Assembly: GCA_000402775.1 (NCBI GenBank)
Contig: AQSC01000046.1
Location: 1-29,397, forward strand
Direction: 5' to 3'
Length of the DNA stretch: 29,397 nucleotides
From: Euryarchaeota archaeon SCGC AAA252-I15
GTDB taxonomy: Archaea > Altiarchaeota > Altiarchaeia > IMC4 > SCGC-AAA252-I15
Shown: piece by piece, positions 16,044-23,450 of the stretch
Layout of the letters: every line of letters begins with the position of its first letter
How positions within the stretch are numbered: the stretch's first letter is position 1
The notes under the pieces: model-generated
Told to the model about the DNA's origin: nothing
The model's database searches: none
Seen by the model: only the letters and a program-made list of their open reading frames with translations
Program-made: the position numbers and the translations under genes

Positions 16044-16185
16044 ATGGAAGAGAAACAGGCTGAAAAAGCTTGCAAGTGCGGGATAACGACGTGAGGTTGC
16101 CGGTCTATCGCATTTGCGGTTTTAACTGCATTAATCATCTATTTTGCGGCGAAATACCTGCTCGTTCAAAACCAGACTCACATTC
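16044..16185 (+). pseudogene. Small single-span membrane protein gene with an in-frame TGA
   Basis: An ATG at 16044 opens MEEKQAEKACKCGITT and is then stopped by TGA at 16092-16094. In the same frame the sequence continues GCRSIAFAVLTALIIYFAAK YLLVQNQTHILN, a clean transmembrane helix flanked by polar residues, up to the end of the convergent nuclease-like gene. Read through, this would be a protein of about 47 or more residues with a CxC-type cytoplasmic N-terminus and one membrane span. The upstream TATA-like element at leaderless spacing suggests real expression. A nonsense mutation (for example TGG to TGA), a sequencing error or recoding could explain the stop. No stop follows in frame before the overlap with the neighbouring gene, so the true 3' end is uncertain. 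Confidence 0.45.
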
Positions 16186-16767
16186 TTAACCGTCCTTCCC
16201 ATCGCACACCCCCAGTTTCTCCTGGACGAGCAGCATCCGCTCGCCCACAGGATTCACCCTCGCCATGTCCGAGATGAGCTTGTATTTCCTCAGAAGCTTT
16301 CCGGCCGCGTTCTCAAGGATTTCCTGCCTGTTTCCAAGATTCACTCTCCTGCCGGCAAGCGCGGGCCTTACAGTCCGTATCTTACAGGAGAGCGTGCTGA
16401 ACGCCAGGACTCCCACATTTTCGTCGCCGGGCTCTATTATCTTGTTCACCCCAACCACCCACACGTAGTCGGCAGAGGAGGTATAGTCTGAAAGCTGTTT
16501 GGAAAGCCTTTGTTTGTCGTTGTCCCAGCGCATCTTGACTTCGAAGACGTGTATCCCCGGATTAAGGGCAGTCTCGTATGGCGCGGGAGTCTGCACGTAG
16601 AGTATGTCAGCCCGCGACCCTGCCACCGGCACCTCGAAAAAGAGCGTGTTTTGCGGGAGGCTGAAGGCGGTCTTCAAGGATTTTCCGACGAGATAATGGA
16701 GTTCTGTCTCCTTTACGTGCATGGTCGTCGAGATCGTATTACCGTTTGCGAATGCTCCCATCATCAC
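16186..16767 (-). CDS. PD-(D/E)XK nuclease-like protein
   Basis: The product is 193 residues. Residues 50-58 (GSRADILYV) and 73-80 (HVFEVKMR) give the D-x(n)-E-x-K signature (D54, E76, K78) of PD-(D/E)XK phosphodiesterases. KETELHYLVG near residue 20 supplies a typical leading Glu helix, and QLSDYTSSADYVWVVG (91-106) the expected following helix and strand. Such folds occur in restriction, recombination and repair nucleases; which one applies here cannot be read from sequence. It overlaps the stop of the RecA-like gene upstream by 29 bases, so the two are probably co-expressed. Alternative ATGs exist at the second and third codons. The nuclease fold is fairly sure, but activity and substrate are unknown. 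Confidence 0.68.
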   Translation of the reverse strand: MMMGAFANGNTISTTMHVKETELHYLVGKSLKTAFSLPQNTLFFEVPVAGSRADILYVQTPAPYETALNPGIHVFEVKMRWDNDKQRLSKQLSDYTSSADYVWVVGVNKIIEPGDENVGVLAFSTLSCKIRTVRPALAGRRVNLGNRQEILENAAGKLLRKYKLISDMARVNPVGERMLLVQEKLGVCDGKDG

Positions 16768-17197
16768 CCCTCCAGGCGATTGATATAACGGTGGTTAGTC
16801 CGTAATCGCGGGTGATCTGCGCAACCTTCTCGTGCACCAGGTCTTTTATGGCCTTAGCCTCCTCCTTACCGACGCCGTCACCGTCAAAGTAGTTGATGCA
16901 GTTTATGAGAAGCACCCTGCACCCGTTGTTTTTCACAAACTCCTCAAGCTTTTCGACGACAAGCTCCTTGAGCTGGTAGAGCGTGAACGGACGGGACACA
17001 AAAATGTGTTTCAGATACTGCCTTCCTCGGCCGCCCGAAGCCTTGTTTATGAAGTAGGGGTCGAAGCGGTTGGCGCAGTCCACAAACATGACTTCACCCT
17101 TATCCTGAAGCCCTACTGCCACAGCCATCATGGCGGGCACGACTTCAGCGTAATGGTCCTTAATAACCGAAACGGTTCCAGAGTTCAAAGCAATCAT
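16739..17197 (-). CDS. RecA-superfamily-like protein lacking a recognisable Walker A motif
   Basis: The product is 152 residues. The core reads VMFVDCANRFDPYFI (36-50), HIFVSRPFTLYQLKELV (64-80) and RVLLINCINYFDGDG (94-108), the order of strand-plus-motif segments found in small archaeal RecA/RadB-like ATPases, where the third segment is Walker B. At the N-terminus, where GxxxxGKT should stand, the sequence is NSGTVSVIKDHYAEVV with no GK[ST], so ATP binding by the usual P-loop is unlikely. It is followed with overlap by the PD-(D/E)XK gene and diverges from the sigma-like gene, 107 bases away. Truncation at the N-terminus was considered, but the ATG at 17197 has a TATA-like element (GTTATAC) about 30 bases upstream, supporting this start. 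Confidence 0.55.
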   Translation of the reverse strand: MIALNSGTVSVIKDHYAEVVPAMMAVAVGLQDKGEVMFVDCANRFDPYFINKASGGRGRQYLKHIFVSRPFTLYQLKELVVEKLEEFVKNNGCRVLLINCINYFDGDGVGKEEAKAIKDLVHEKVAQITRDYGLTTVISIAWRGDDGSIRKR

Positions 17198-17304
17198 ATT
17201 GTATCACCAGAAAATCAATCGCCGTATAACACGTAAAAAGTTGTCGTACAGAGCAATGGAAAAGTGTGCGAGGTATTTTTCCGCATTTAACCATAATACT
17301 TGTA
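17198..17304. promoter_or_regulatory. Divergent intergenic region between RecA-like and sigma-like genes
   Basis: The 107 bases hold GTATAAC at 17224-17230 (a TATA-like element for the minus gene, about 30 bases before its ATG) and TATTTTT at 17274-17280 (about 28 bases before the plus ATG at 17305). Both spacings suit archaeal promoters. No clear palindromic operator was seen. Confidence 0.3.
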
Positions 17305-20073
17305 ATGCAAAAAAAATTTTCACGCAGAAGGAATGCTCCAGCCCAGGGCGTACTGCATGCTATTAATGCAGCGAGCTCTCCAGATGAAGTTGACGAAATC
17401 CTTTCCGGTGGTGAGCAATGGACTGTCATAAACGAGGGAATCCGCCGGGAGAGAAAGAGCCTGGCTCGAAGCGGCAGGGAATCCGGGATGTGGCTTGACG
17501 GAGACACTGCGAGAGCGCTTCTAAGAATACGTCAGTGCCCTGACGCGTCCGATGAGCTCGGGCTTAGGATACAGGATCTTTTCGTCGACCAGGGCCTACC
17601 TTTCATTGAGGATACGGTTGAAAACGTCTTTGGTGAGGAGGGAAGGATATCCCACACAATGGTCGACGGTATGCTGGGTGTGGCAGATTCGGTCGACTCA
17701 TTCGATCCTTTTGGTGGTGAGTCTTTTACGTCCGTGGCGGCTCGTTCAGTGGTGCGGAGCTTGGCTAAGGGGGTTGAGGTATCTCGGGAGGATGAGCACG
17801 GAGCCTTTGTTCGGGGTAAAATAATTAGGAGACTCCGCGATGAAATCGAGGCTAAGACCGGCAGTGCCCCCTCAATAGGAGAGGTTGCGGGAATCCTTGA
17901 GTTCGAGCCGTCCGACGTCTTGGAGGCGCTTGGTACGGGGGGAACTCCAGAGAGTCCGGAGGACGAGGCATTGTATCTGGTTCAAGCTGCGGGGGATCCA
18001 GCGCAGATTCTCACTCACGCATGCAAGCACCTTGACCCGAGGAGCTGGCTTGTTTTCAAGCTTGCGGCGGGAGTCGGGACGAAAAGACAGGGAGGCTACG
18101 CCGTAGCCGAGATCGCGGAAAACATTGGGGTTTCCAGTGATGAAGCCTTGAAAATATTAACTGATGCTGGAACGAAATTAAAGCGTTATGTCGCAAAACC
18201 CGTTTCCGAGGTGGATGCGAAGGCTTTAGACCACAGGGACGTCGGGTACTTTGAGAACACGATGCATCATAGGCTCTTTAACAACCTGGAGAGTAGGGCG
18301 AGGTTTAGGAGATACTATGCAGAGTTCGTCAAGACGGGGGATATTGAATCCTTCATTCCCGCGCAAATAGGAACGCGAGGAGACAGGTTTATGTTCCTTC
18401 GCACTCTTAACGGACTCTCCCAATCAGAGCTTTCACGGCGGACTGGTGTTGGCAGATCGGCAGCAGTAGGATATGAGGCTGACGGCCTTGATTATGTTAC
18501 TGGAGACGAGGTCTTGGGCAGTGGCAGAAGCGTACAGAGGACTATTGGCAATCTCGGGAAAATCCTTACCTGGTGCGGTTTTGAGGGGGGTGTCGCAAAG
18601 TTCCTCTGGAATAAAACCCCCAAACAGTGTCTAGCAGACTGGGGGGTTTCCGAGCCGGGTGCAAAACTCAGGGTTTCCCGGCGGCTTTCAGGTAAAACAA
18701 CCAAGGATGTAAGCGACGCTACCGGGATTTCGCGGGTCGTGATAGAGCAGTATGAGCGGGGCGCACTCTCAGGGATAACCAGGGAGGAGTTGTGCAAGGA
18801 CAACACTCAGGTAGTCAAGACGATTAGGAGGGTTGGTGCAGTACTTAACGAAGTCGGCTTCGACGGCGAGGTCTCGGAATTCCTCTTCGGGCGAAAAGCG
18901 GTGGACGCGCCCACTCGTTTAGGGATTAGACGCCACCAGGGACGGAGATTTCGGGTTTTGAGGCGGCTTCACGGTGTGAGCGGCAAAGAGTTGAAACGCG
19001 ATATTGGTGTGACCCACAGTACCCTGGCCCGCTTAGACGCCATGGGAAATATTGTCAGTCCCGACGTGACTCGTCCGCAGAATAAAGACCAAGTCAAGGT
19101 CAAAACAATGAAGCGGGTGCTGGATCACATCGGATGCGACGCCCCAGTAAGCAAGGTCTTGTTCAACATGGATCTCGACAGAGCACTCGATAAAATCCCC
19201 ACTTCCGCGTGCGGTAAGCTACGGCTTCTTAGAATCCTTGCCGGGAAAAATCCCGAGGAATTCACGCAAGCAAACGCCGAGACTGTCCGCAGCTACGAGG
19301 AAGGTGAACTAGACCTACTTGGCAAGGGTATGATTCTCAAACCGAGAAGTAAGGCAGTTCAGCTAGTGAAATCCCTGTCTATGATGCTATCGGAACTCGG
19401 CTACGACAAAACTGCTGCGGAATTTCTATGGCATAAGAAACCCTGTGAGCTTCCAGCAGAGTGGGGTATTGCGCTTCCCGGGGAAAAGATGAGGGTTACC
19501 CGGGTTGCGTCCGGAATAACCCTGCAAGACGTCATGGGTGAAACAGGAATTTCTTCTGTAGGCTTGGATACTTGCGAGAACAAGCTTGAGCCCGTTTCTG
19601 TTGAGGATGTGGCAAGAGGGGAAGGCTCAAGACTTATGGTTTTATCGATCAGGAACATCCCCCCAGTCCTTGACGCAATAGGTTATGCGGGGGGTGTAAG
19701 CCGTCTGTTCTGGGAGAAGAGCTCGCAAGAGGTTTTAAGTAACCCAAACCTTACCCTCCTCGGGCGCGTGAGAGTGGTCCAGTTCCTTTCGGGAATGGAA
19801 AAATGGGGGCGGCAACAGTTCATAAGATACCTTAAGCGTACTGGAGTTGAAGCACCGGGTGACGTAGCTCTCGACCATTTAAAGCATCTTGAACACGTAC
19901 ATGACCTGGGAGTTAAAGCAGGGTGCGTTGCCTCCTGGAGCGACTTTTTCCCTGGTAGAAGCAACGAGGAAGTCTTGAAGGTGCTCGCCGGAAGACAAGC
20001 GGAATACGTCGACTTGCAGCGCACACGGTATGAACGCCACTTGAAAGAGGTTAAGTGGGGGAGGAAGAGTTAA
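17305..20073 (+). CDS. Sigma-70-like protein fused to an array of helix-turn-helix modules
   Basis: The product is 922 residues from the ATG at 17305 (a GTG at 17266 would add 13 residues). Residues about 88-157 resemble sigma-70 region 2: MVDGMLGVADSVDSFDP then GESFTSVAARSVVRSL, compared with the family pattern EGNLGLxxAVxxFDPxxGxxFSTYAxxxIRxAI. Residues 168-210 resemble region 3 (KIIRRLRDEIEAKTGSAPSI GEVAGILEFEPSDV). Residues about 231-298 resemble region 4: KHLDPRSWLVFKLAAGVG, then YAVAEIAENIGVSSDEAL and KLKRYV. From about 356 onward, five or six modules of about 90 residues each carry an XRE-like helix-turn-helix (first one: LNGLSQSELSRRTGV) followed by a helical segment ending in motifs like AKFLWNKTPKQ. 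The stop overlaps the methyltransferase-like start. Homology to sigma is inferred from domain order and conserved spacing, not from a search. DNA binding is likely, but polymerase interaction is untested. Confidence 0.65.
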   Translation: MQKKFSRRRNAPAQGVLHAINAASSPDEVDEILSGGEQWTVINEGIRRERKSLARSGRESGMWLDGDTARALLRIRQCPDASDELGLRIQDLFVDQGLPFIEDTVENVFGEEGRISHTMVDGMLGVADSVDSFDPFGGESFTSVAARSVVRSLAKGVEVSREDEHGAFVRGKIIRRLRDEIEAKTGSAPSIGEVAGILEFEPSDVLEALGTGGTPESPEDEALYLVQAAGDPAQILTHACKHLDPRSWLVFKLAAGVGTKRQGGYAVAEIAENIGVSSDEALKILTDAGTKLKRYVAKPVSEVDAKALDHRDVGYFENTMHHRLFNNLESRARFRRYYAEFVKTGDIESFIPAQIGTRGDRFMFLRTLNGLSQSELSRRTGVGRSAAVGYEADGLDYVTGDEVLGSGRSVQRTIGNLGKILTWCGFEGGVAKFLWNKTPKQCLADWGVSEPGAKLRVSRRLSGKTTKDVSDATGISRVVIEQYERGALSGITREELCKDNTQVVKTIRRVGAVLNEVGFDGEVSEFLFGRKAVDAPTRLGIRRHQGRRFRVLRRLHGVSGKELKRDIGVTHSTLARLDAMGNIVSPDVTRPQNKDQVKVKTMKRVLDHIGCDAPVSKVLFNMDLDRALDKIPTSACGKLRLLRILAGKNPEEFTQANAETVRSYEEGELDLLGKGMILKPRSKAVQLVKSLSMMLSELGYDKTAAEFLWHKKPCELPAEWGIALPGEKMRVTRVASGITLQDVMGETGISSVGLDTCENKLEPVSVEDVARGEGSRLMVLSIRNIPPVLDAIGYAGGVSRLFWEKSSQEVLSNPNLTLLGRVRVVQFLSGMEKWGRQQFIRYLKRTGVEAPGDVALDHLKHLEHVHDLGVKAGCVASWSDFFPGRSNEEVLKVLAGRQAEYVDLQRTRYERHLKEVKWGRKS
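18372..20070 (+). repeat. Degenerate protein-level repeat of about 90 residues, five or six copies
   Basis: Modules begin at residues about 356, 451, 543, 636, 725 and 820 of the sigma-like protein. Each starts with a basic RxxRxLxG helix, then a helix-turn-helix (TGVGRSAAVGYE, TGISRVVIEQYE, IGVTHSTLARLD, ETVRSYEEG, TGISSVGLDTCE). A conserved end follows: V..I..VL...G[FY].....FL[WF] (AKFLWNKTP, SEFLFGRKA, SKVLFNMDL, AEFLWHKKP, SRLFWEKSS). The last copy is the most diverged. DNA identity between copies is low, so the array is old. Confidence 0.7.
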
Positions 20074-21029
20074 TGCAAAAAAGGATTCGAAGAAATATTA
20101 GGATTCCCGATTTCATAGAGCAGGGAGGTTTCGGAGGCAAGACTGTTATGCAAGCTGGTTTTGAGTGCCTTATGGCGGGTTCCACTCCAGGAATTGGTTT
20201 TTCGTGGATTGACGCGGCATCAAATACTGATGTTACGGGGCCTTTGATGTTCGAGCGGGCTCAGGTGTTGGCCGGGGGGGCTGGCGGAGAGTTGAGTCAG
20301 GATGTTATCGGTTGCGCCGCTTCCGGCCCTGAGTATTTCGCTGGATTCGAGTCTGTGGTAGGGCACTTCGGTGGAGTTGAGGGTGTTTCAGGGAAACGTG
20401 TCGTCGACCTCGGTGGGGGAAAGCGTATTGGACCGATCATGCCTGTAGCTACTTTAAGTCGTTTGGGTGCTGAAGTCGCAGTCGTCGACGAATGCTTTCT
20501 TCGAACTGAAGGATTATTCGTTAAAAGCGATATCCGGGATTTCCTGCGTGGTCTACCAAATGGAAGCGTTGATGCCTTCCTCGCTTTCGCAACTCTGGAA
20601 GGGGGTTCGGGCGACACTGAACTCTATCGGAGAATGTTTGAAAGCGTCATGCGTCATGTCAATGATCCTGAGACTGAGGCGGCTTTCATAGCGTATTTTC
20701 GGCAGCAGCGCGCTCTTCGACCCGACGACTCTGAGGCGGCTGAGTTTCTGGATGGAATCATTACAGCAAAACCTGGGGCTGGGGGAAAAAGTTTCAGGGA
20801 AGTCTACGACAATTCCGTGGAGTCGGAAGGTTATCTTGATGAAGTTTATGCGTTAATGCGTGATAAGCTCGCACCCGACGGTGTCGCAGTCGTCTTGAAC
20901 CGCCTCGACGACAAGGGGTTTCGGGAGCCTGAGCTAGAACGCCATGGTTTTAAGGTTGATCGGGTGGGTCACTTGATTGGCCATCCACCCGGTAAAATGA
21001 TGGTCCGAGTGATCAAGCTAGTTCACTGA
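20073..21029 (+). CDS. Class I SAM-dependent methyltransferase-like protein
   Basis: The frame opens upstream, but the ATG at 20073 shares its A with the TAA of the sigma-like gene (TAATG) and has a GGGGGAGGAAG ribosome-binding site just before it, so it is the likely start (318 residues). A Rossmann-type motif I, RVVDLGGGKRIG (109-120), is followed by AEVAVVDECF (133-142, acidic strand-2 end), a VKSDIRDFL segment and GSVDAFLAFATLEGG (164-178), the usual order in class I methyltransferases. Motif I departs from GxGxG. The first 100 residues are Gly-rich and unrecognised. Substrate cannot be told. Translational coupling implies a stoichiometric or functional link with the sigma-like protein. 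Its 3' end overlaps the convergent flavodoxin gene by 17 bases. Confidence 0.6.
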   Translation: MQKRIRRNIRIPDFIEQGGFGGKTVMQAGFECLMAGSTPGIGFSWIDAASNTDVTGPLMFERAQVLAGGAGGELSQDVIGCAASGPEYFAGFESVVGHFGGVEGVSGKRVVDLGGGKRIGPIMPVATLSRLGAEVAVVDECFLRTEGLFVKSDIRDFLRGLPNGSVDAFLAFATLEGGSGDTELYRRMFESVMRHVNDPETEAAFIAYFRQQRALRPDDSEAAEFLDGIITAKPGAGGKSFREVYDNSVESEGYLDEVYALMRDKLAPDGVAVVLNRLDDKGFREPELERHGFKVDRVGHLIGHPPGKMMVRVIKLVH

Positions 21030-21498
21030 TTTTTTCCGTGAATTCTTCAGTCTTCTTCTCGTAGTCTCCGGATTTCACGTCTTCTTCCTTGAGAATCAGG
21101 GTTGCAATGGGTGTTTTCCCGGAGCTTTTTGTCATGGTGTTTATTGCCGCTCGCCCACGCATTCCACCGTGTGTTAGGAAAAAGGCGGCTTTTTCTTGGA
21201 GTTTTTCCGAGTTTTTCTTAAAGAACGCTTTCAAGGGTGTTGAAAGGCTGAAGCACCAGACTTGCCCTCCGACCACTACAAGGTCGTATTCACCCAGATT
21301 GTGTTCGAGAGGTTTTATCTTGGGTAGTTTCCCGAGAAAGCATCCGAGGAAGGACGTGAAAATTCTCGGATCATTCATTCCAGACATGGCTTTGACAAGC
21401 TTTATCTCCTCGACGTCCGCCCCCAGTTTTTCTGCAATAAGTTCTCCGACTTTCCTGGTGTTTCCGGTAAGTGAGAAATACACGACCAATGTTTTCAT
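21013..21498 (-). CDS. Flavodoxin family protein
   Basis: The product is 161 residues, a normal length for flavodoxin. MKTLVVYFSLTGNTRKVGE holds the FMN phosphate-binding loop (SLTGNTRK, 9-16) at the end of strand 1. YDLVVVGGQVWCFSLSTPLKAF (71-92) gives the strand-3/4 region and the flavin-stacking loop, and KAAFFLTHGG (103-112) the next strand. It is probably an FMN-binding electron carrier or NAD(P)H:quinone-type flavoprotein in the cytoplasm. TTTAAA on the minus strand lies about 25 bases upstream of the ATG, suiting a leaderless archaeal promoter. It diverges from the malate/lactate-type dehydrogenase gene. Confidence 0.85.
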   Translation of the reverse strand: MKTLVVYFSLTGNTRKVGELIAEKLGADVEEIKLVKAMSGMNDPRIFTSFLGCFLGKLPKIKPLEHNLGEYDLVVVGGQVWCFSLSTPLKAFFKKNSEKLQEKAAFFLTHGGMRGRAAINTMTKSSGKTPIATLILKEEDVKSGDYEKKTEEFTEKISELA

Positions 21499-21578
21499 GG
21501 TTGAGAATGGGAATTCGTGTTTTTAAATGAATCTTAAATATCTTTTATTGTTAGCCGTCAGTATTCTTAATAAGTAAA

Positions 21579-22505
21579 TTGAAAGTCGGTATTGTTGGCG
21601 TTGGGAATGTGGGCGCGACCGTCGCCTACACGCTTGCCATTCAAAGCGAGGTTTCCGAACTTGTTTTAGTCGACAAAAACCTTGATAGGGCTAAGGGCGA
21701 AGCCTTAGACCTCACGCACGGAGTGCCCTTCATCCCCTACGTATCCATTGACTATGGGGACGTGACTGCCTTGGGAGACGTTGACTTGATTATAGTTACT
21801 GCAGGCGCCCCCCGTACGAACGAGTCTTCGCGGCTTGACCTTGCGAGGGCGAACACCGAATTATTCAAAAAATTAATCCCGTCGATTGACGCGGTGAATT
21901 CTAAGGCGCTCTACCTTATAGCCTCAAACCCAGTCGACATTCTAACTTACGCTACAATAAAGTTTTCAGGCAGGTCCCCCGAGAGGGTAATCGGCTCGGG
22001 TAATGTTTTGGACAGTCTTCGGTTTCGAAGCCTGATAGGCCAGTACTTTAAGGTCGAGCCCGGCAACGTTAACGCTTATCTTTTGGGAGAGCACGGTGAG
22101 TCTGCTGTGCCCATCTGGAGTGAGGCTTTCGTAGGCTGCACTCCGCTGCGCAGCATGGAGGGCTATGATAAGAAGGATATGAAAAAGATTTTTCTGCAGG
22201 CGACTTCGGTTTCGAAGGAGATAATAGACCTTAAAGGCTCCACATACTACGCTGTTTCATTGTGCATTAAAAAGATCGTTCAGGCGATATATCGGAACAA
22301 GAACAAGGTCATGCCTGTTTCAACGCTTCTAACCGACTACTACGGCATTTCAAACGTCTGCCTTTCAGTCCCCACCGTAATAAACCGTAGAGGAGTATCC
22401 CGAACTCTTAAGATACCTTTAAGCAAGACAGAGCACAAGCTGCTTAAAAATTCTGCGAACATTCTGGGGGGAGTCTTAGACGACTTGGGTTTGAGGGTGG
22501 AGTAA
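21579..22505 (+). CDS. LDH-like malate dehydrogenase (L-2-hydroxyacid, NAD-dependent)
   Basis: The product is 308 residues starting at TTG (21579). The NAD fold is shown by GIVGVGNVG (4-12) and an acidic residue at the end of strand 2 (LVLVDKN, D32), favouring NAD(H). Catalytic residues are present: DSLRFR (D145, R148) and GEHGES (H172), as well as R85 in the mobile loop. In the specificity loop, TAGAPRTNESSR places Arg (R79) where lactate dehydrogenases have Gln, which in this superfamily indicates oxaloacetate/malate. It therefore probably interconverts malate and oxaloacetate. Overall sequence is LDH-like (tetrameric family), as in many archaeal MDHs. Substrate preference is an inference from one residue. 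Confidence 0.88.
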   Translation: MKVGIVGVGNVGATVAYTLAIQSEVSELVLVDKNLDRAKGEALDLTHGVPFIPYVSIDYGDVTALGDVDLIIVTAGAPRTNESSRLDLARANTELFKKLIPSIDAVNSKALYLIASNPVDILTYATIKFSGRSPERVIGSGNVLDSLRFRSLIGQYFKVEPGNVNAYLLGEHGESAVPIWSEAFVGCTPLRSMEGYDKKDMKKIFLQATSVSKEIIDLKGSTYYAVSLCIKKIVQAIYRNKNKVMPVSTLLTDYYGISNVCLSVPTVINRRGVSRTLKIPLSKTEHKLLKNSANILGGVLDDLGLRVE

Positions 22506-22617
22506 AGTCGACTAGTCTTATTTAAAATAATTGTATCTCCTCTTTAATCCTTTTAATTCTTCGTCAATGTCTCTAAGACTTAACAATAAAATAATGGAAT
22601 TAAATTTATTATAGAAG

Positions 22618-23448
22618 TTACTTGTTCATGCTGTTTATAAACAGGCCGAACACGATTACTATCGTCCCAATGTAGAATAAGTTCGTCGCCTTCTCCCCGA
22701 AGGCAAGACCTAGAAGGAGCGTCATTGGAATGATCGAATACATGGTGACGCTACCCCTTGTGGTGGAGACGAACCTGAATCCGAATGTGAGGAGGAGTTG
22801 GGAGGTGAAGACTACGACTCCGAGTGTGACGAGCAATAAAGTCGTATGGGGGGTGAGGTTTAACACATCTTTCGCCGAAAACATTGTGATCAGAAACCCG
22901 AAGGTGCATGCTGCAAGGTATACTACTATGGGTCTGTTGTTCATGCTTGCTTTCCTGATGTAGTGTATGGCCATCCCTCCGAGGGCGCCGGAGAGGATGC
23001 CAAAGACGCTTCCAAGGATGGGATACGAGCTTCCGTCGTAGAAGACGAGGTATACTCCGCCAGCACAGACGAGAATGCTTGCGACGGTCTTCATTGAAAT
23101 CTTCTCGTGGAATACGAGGTAGCCGAATATTGCAACAAATAAGGGGTAAGTAGTATTCAATAATACTCCTCGGCCGCTGCTGGTAAGCTCTATTGAAAGG
23201 TAATACAGTATCATGGCGAGGGATCCGAACAAGCCTCTAAAGAATAAGAACCTCTTGTTTACGATGCGAATGTTCCCCCACTTGTAAAGAAAATAGACTG
23301 TACCCAAGCTTAATCCCACTAGAAAGCGGAACCATGCGATGAAGTAACCGTCGAAGTCGGAAGAGAGGTTTTTAACCAAGATTGCACCTACTGCACCGAA
23401 AATACATGAAACAAAAATCAATAGTTGACCGTAAAATTCCTTCTCCAT
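22618..23448 (-). CDS. EamA/DMT family transporter
   Basis: Ten hydrophobic helices in two homologous halves of five, over 276 residues, fit the drug/metabolite transporter (EamA) family. Recognisable pieces are the first helix with GAVGAILVKN, the end of helix 3-4 (RGVLLNTTYPLFVAIFGYL) followed by HEKIS, and the second-half equivalent (SVTMYSIIPMTLLLGLAFGE). I chose the ATG at 23448, two bases after the stop of the small ORF upstream. A GTG at 23481 would overlap that ORF. The substrate is unknown; relatives export amino acids or metabolites. It is the last gene of a minus-strand run that includes the CDP-alcohol transferase. Confidence 0.85.
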   Translation of the reverse strand: MEKEFYGQLLIFVSCIFGAVGAILVKNLSSDFDGYFIAWFRFLVGLSLGTVYFLYKWGNIRIVNKRFLFFRGLFGSLAMILYYLSIELTSSGRGVLLNTTYPLFVAIFGYLVFHEKISMKTVASILVCAGGVYLVFYDGSSYPILGSVFGILSGALGGMAIHYIRKASMNNRPIVVYLAACTFGFLITMFSAKDVLNLTPHTTLLLVTLGVVVFTSQLLLTFGFRFVSTTRGSVTMYSIIPMTLLLGLAFGEKATNLFYIGTIVIVFGLFINSMNK

Positions 23449-23450
23449 TA

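Noticed and set aside
20073..21029. DNA methyltransferase paired with the nuclease as a restriction-modification system
   Set aside because: No DPPY/NPPY or PCQ catalytic motif is visible; only the SAM-binding pattern is supported.
22506..22617. Possible RNA gene between the dehydrogenase and EamA genes
   Set aside because: The stretch is AT-rich between convergent genes and no tRNA-like or stable structure was seen.
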